Shown: positions 5,724 through 7,023 of the stretch, piece by piece
How positions within the stretch are numbered: position 1 is the first letter of the stretch
How the letters are laid out: each line of letters begins with the position of its first letter
Translations under genes and position numbers: made by a program
NCBI GenBank assembly: GCA_017462145.1
Contig: JAFTRT010000014.1
Span: 1-7,023 of the forward strand
Reading direction: 5' to 3'
Origin: Clostridia bacterium
GTDB lineage: Bacteria; Bacillota_A; Clostridia; Oscillospirales; CAG-272
DNA: 7,023 nt
Notes under the pieces: generated by a model
Told to the model about the DNA's origin: nothing
Seen by the model: the letters and a program-made list of their open reading frames with translations, nothing else
Databases searched by the model: none

Positions 5724-5752
5724 TTGACTTTACCAAAAAAGTATTGTATAAT
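5724..5752 (+). promoter_or_regulatory. sigma-A promoter for the CE7 esterase
   Basis: -35 TTGACT (5724-5729), 17-base spacer, -10 TATAAT (5747-5752), followed by AAAGGAGG (5767-5774) 7 bases before the ATG. It is close to consensus and is back to back with the malQ promoter. I do not see a convincing operator palindrome (CcpA cre-like or LacI-type) in 5653-5781. Confidence 0.82.
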
Positions 5753-5781
5753 GACCGTAGAAAAATAAAGGAGGTCTTGAC

Positions 5782-6741
5782 ATGCCAACGATTGATATGT
5801 CACTGGACAGATTAAAGGAATATCAGGGACGAAATCCCCGTCCTGCCGATTTTGATGAATTTTGGGATCGCTCTCTGGAAGAGCTTGCCGCCATTGATCC
5901 TCAGCCTGAATGGACGCCTGCGGCGATTCCTTCCAAAATCGCAGACTGTTTTGAGCTTCGCTTCCGTTCCACCAAAGGGGCCGTTATTTTTGCTAAGGTA
6001 GTCGTCCCCAAGGAACACGAGGCCAAGATGCCTGCGTTGTTGCATTTTCACGGCTTGTCCGGACAGAGCGATTCTTTCCGCAGTATGCTTGCCTATGCGT
6101 CCCAAGGCTTTTGCGTTGCATCAATGGACTGCCGCGGACAGGGCGGTATCTCCCAGGACGTAGGCGGTGTGGCGGGTACAACCTATACCACTCCTTTTAC
6201 CAGAGGCTTGGAGGGAAAGCCTGAGGATCTGCTTTGCCGAGACCTGTTTTTGGATACGGCTATGTTGGCACGCATCATCATGGAGCGTGACGACGTGGAC
6301 GAGACTCGCATGGGTGTTTTCGGCGGTTCCCAGGGCGGTGCACTGACCGTTGCCTGCGCTGCATTGGTTCCTTCCATCAAGCTGTGTGCTCCCACCCATC
6401 CCTACCTGTCGGATTATAAGCGTGTTTGGGAGATGGATCTGGACAAGAATGCTTATGAGGGCTTGCGGTATTATTTCCGCCACTTTGATCCCATGCACGA
6501 ACGTGAACATGAGATTTTTGAAAAATTGGGATACATTGATATTCAGTTCTTGGCTCCCCGTATCCGCGCCAAGGTCAAAATGTTTACGGGCTTGATGGAT
6601 AATATTTGCCCGCCCTCCACCCAGTTTGCCGCCTACAACAAAATGGTCTGTGAGAAGGAAATGGTTATTTATCCCGACTATGCACACGAAACGCCTGCTT
6701 GCCACAGCGACCAGGTATTCACCTTCTTTGCACAACTGTAA
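5782..6741 (+). CDS. acetyl xylan esterase / cephalosporin C deacetylase family (CE7)
   Basis: Predicted alpha/beta-hydrolase that removes acetyl groups from short acetylated xylo-oligosaccharides and similar small esters. It has no signal peptide, so it acts in the cytoplasm on imported sugars. The 319 residues match the CE7 length. Family motifs are the N-terminal extension with DFDEFWDRSLEE (23-34), the RGQ signature at 118-120, the nucleophile elbow GGSQGG with S183, D273 in GLMDNICPP and H302 in the YAHE motif. PPSTQFAAYN (277-286) is also typical. The residue after FHG (L92) is leucine, where characterised CE7 enzymes usually have tyrosine; that position lends its backbone to the oxyanion hole, so activity is probably kept. 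The ATG has AAAGGAGG 7 bases upstream. It appears monocistronic. True substrate is not determined by sequence. Confidence 0.92.
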   Translation: MPTIDMSLDRLKEYQGRNPRPADFDEFWDRSLEELAAIDPQPEWTPAAIPSKIADCFELRFRSTKGAVIFAKVVVPKEHEAKMPALLHFHGLSGQSDSFRSMLAYASQGFCVASMDCRGQGGISQDVGGVAGTTYTTPFTRGLEGKPEDLLCRDLFLDTAMLARIIMERDDVDETRMGVFGGSQGGALTVACAALVPSIKLCAPTHPYLSDYKRVWEMDLDKNAYEGLRYYFRHFDPMHEREHEIFEKLGYIDIQFLAPRIRAKVKMFTGLMDNICPPSTQFAAYNKMVCEKEMVIYPDYAHETPACHSDQVFTFFAQL

Positions 6742-6769
6742 TTTTTTTTGAACGAGCACAAATGAGAAC

Positions 6770-6809
6770 AGGCTCGCCACCTCTGATATGCGAGGCGGCG
6801 AGCCTATTT
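6770..6809 (+). terminator. hairpin after the CE7 esterase, probable terminator
   Basis: A 9-bp stem AGGCTCGCC/GGCGAGCCT (6770-6778 with 6797-6805) continues past one A-C mismatch into 4 bp CCTC/GAGG (6780-6783 with 6792-6795) with an 8-base loop. The T-tract is short (ATTTC), so termination may be partial. It lies 28 bases after the stop and 30 before the next start. It could alternatively be a leader or attenuator structure of the lipoprotein gene, for which I see no clear separate promoter. Confidence 0.6.
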
Positions 6810-6835
6810 CAAACGATCGACAGGGGGAATCATTC

Positions 6836-7023
6836 ATGAACGGTTCATTTCGTATGCTTGCACTGATGATGGCAGGGCTTTTCCTGCTGGCTTCGGGATG
6901 TCAGGCCTCCTTTTCGGAAGAAAGGGATCCCACGTCGAATGTAACATCTCCACCGATAACGACTACCTCCGGTGCGGATACGGTTCTGACCACAGAGTCT
7001 TCGGCCGAAACGACCGTTTCTTC
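6836..7023 (+). CDS. lipoprotein of unknown function (N-terminal 62 codons only)
   Basis: The start has GGGGGAA (6823-6829) 6 bases upstream and opens a frame that stays open to the end of the window. Residues 1-21 form a lipoprotein signal peptide: R6, a hydrophobic core MLALMMAGLFLLA (7-19) and lipobox LASGC with C22 as the lipidated residue. After C22 comes a low-complexity Thr/Ser/Pro-rich stretch (about 30-62), typical of a disordered linker in Firmicute surface lipoproteins. No catalytic or binding domain is reached, so function cannot be assigned. The protein is expected on the outer face of the cytoplasmic membrane. It may be co-transcribed with the esterase if the intervening hairpin leaks. 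Confidence 0.85.
   Translation, partial: MNGSFRMLALMMAGLFLLASGCQASFSEERDPTSNVTSPPITTTSGADTVLTTESSAETTVS

Noticed and set aside
6121..6837. Minus-strand 238-codon frame
   Set aside because: Antisense to the CE7 esterase, whose catalytic motifs are complete.

Overview
The window (7,023 bases, moderate GC) looks like chromosomal DNA of a low-to-mid GC Firmicute, most likely an anaerobic gut-type Clostridia member (Oscillospiraceae/Lachnospiraceae-like). This is inferred from AAAGGAGG-type ribosome binding sites 5-8 bases before starts, sigma-A promoters close to consensus, a tRNA-Lys with an encoded CCA, and the gene content (TrkA, GH77 MalQ, CE7 esterase, bacterial glycerol-1-phosphate dehydrogenase). 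It is not an exact species call. No phage, transposase, CRISPR or defence genes are visible.

Layout. (1) 1-972, minus: the first 324 codons of trkA, the NAD-binding regulatory subunit of a Trk/Ktr potassium transporter; its 3' end lies outside the window. (2) 973-1150: a divergent intergenic region with one near-perfect sigma-A promoter for each direction. (3) 1151-3162, plus: a two-gene operon, trmO (tRNA t6A37 methyltransferase) and egsA/araM-type sn-glycerol-1-phosphate dehydrogenase, closed by an intrinsic terminator at 3173-3206. (4) 3207-3560: the non-coding and least ordinary part. It holds two 113-base, hairpin-rich copies of one element spaced 149 bases apart, a 14-base copy of the tRNA T-arm between them, a 19-bp perfect palindrome serving as tRNA terminator, and an intact minus-strand tRNA-Lys(UUU) with its promoter. 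(5) 3680-5652, minus: malQ (4-alpha-glucanotransferase) followed at once by a HemG-like flavodoxin-domain gene whose Shine-Dalgarno overlaps the malQ stop codon. (6) 5653-5781: a second divergent promoter region, with the two -35 boxes only 8 bp apart. (7) 5782-6741, plus: a cytoplasmic CE7 acetyl xylan esterase/cephalosporin C deacetylase-like hydrolase and a downstream hairpin. (8) 6836-7023, plus: the start of a lipoprotein gene that runs off the window.

Functionally most of this is housekeeping: ion homeostasis, tRNA modification, and glycan or oligosaccharide use (malQ for alpha-glucans, the CE7 enzyme for removing acetyl groups from imported sugars). The shared malQ/CE7 promoter region hints at co-regulation but does not prove it. 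I see no clear new multi-gene system. The best candidate for something undescribed is the palindromic tandem repeat attached to the tRNA-Lys 3' end.
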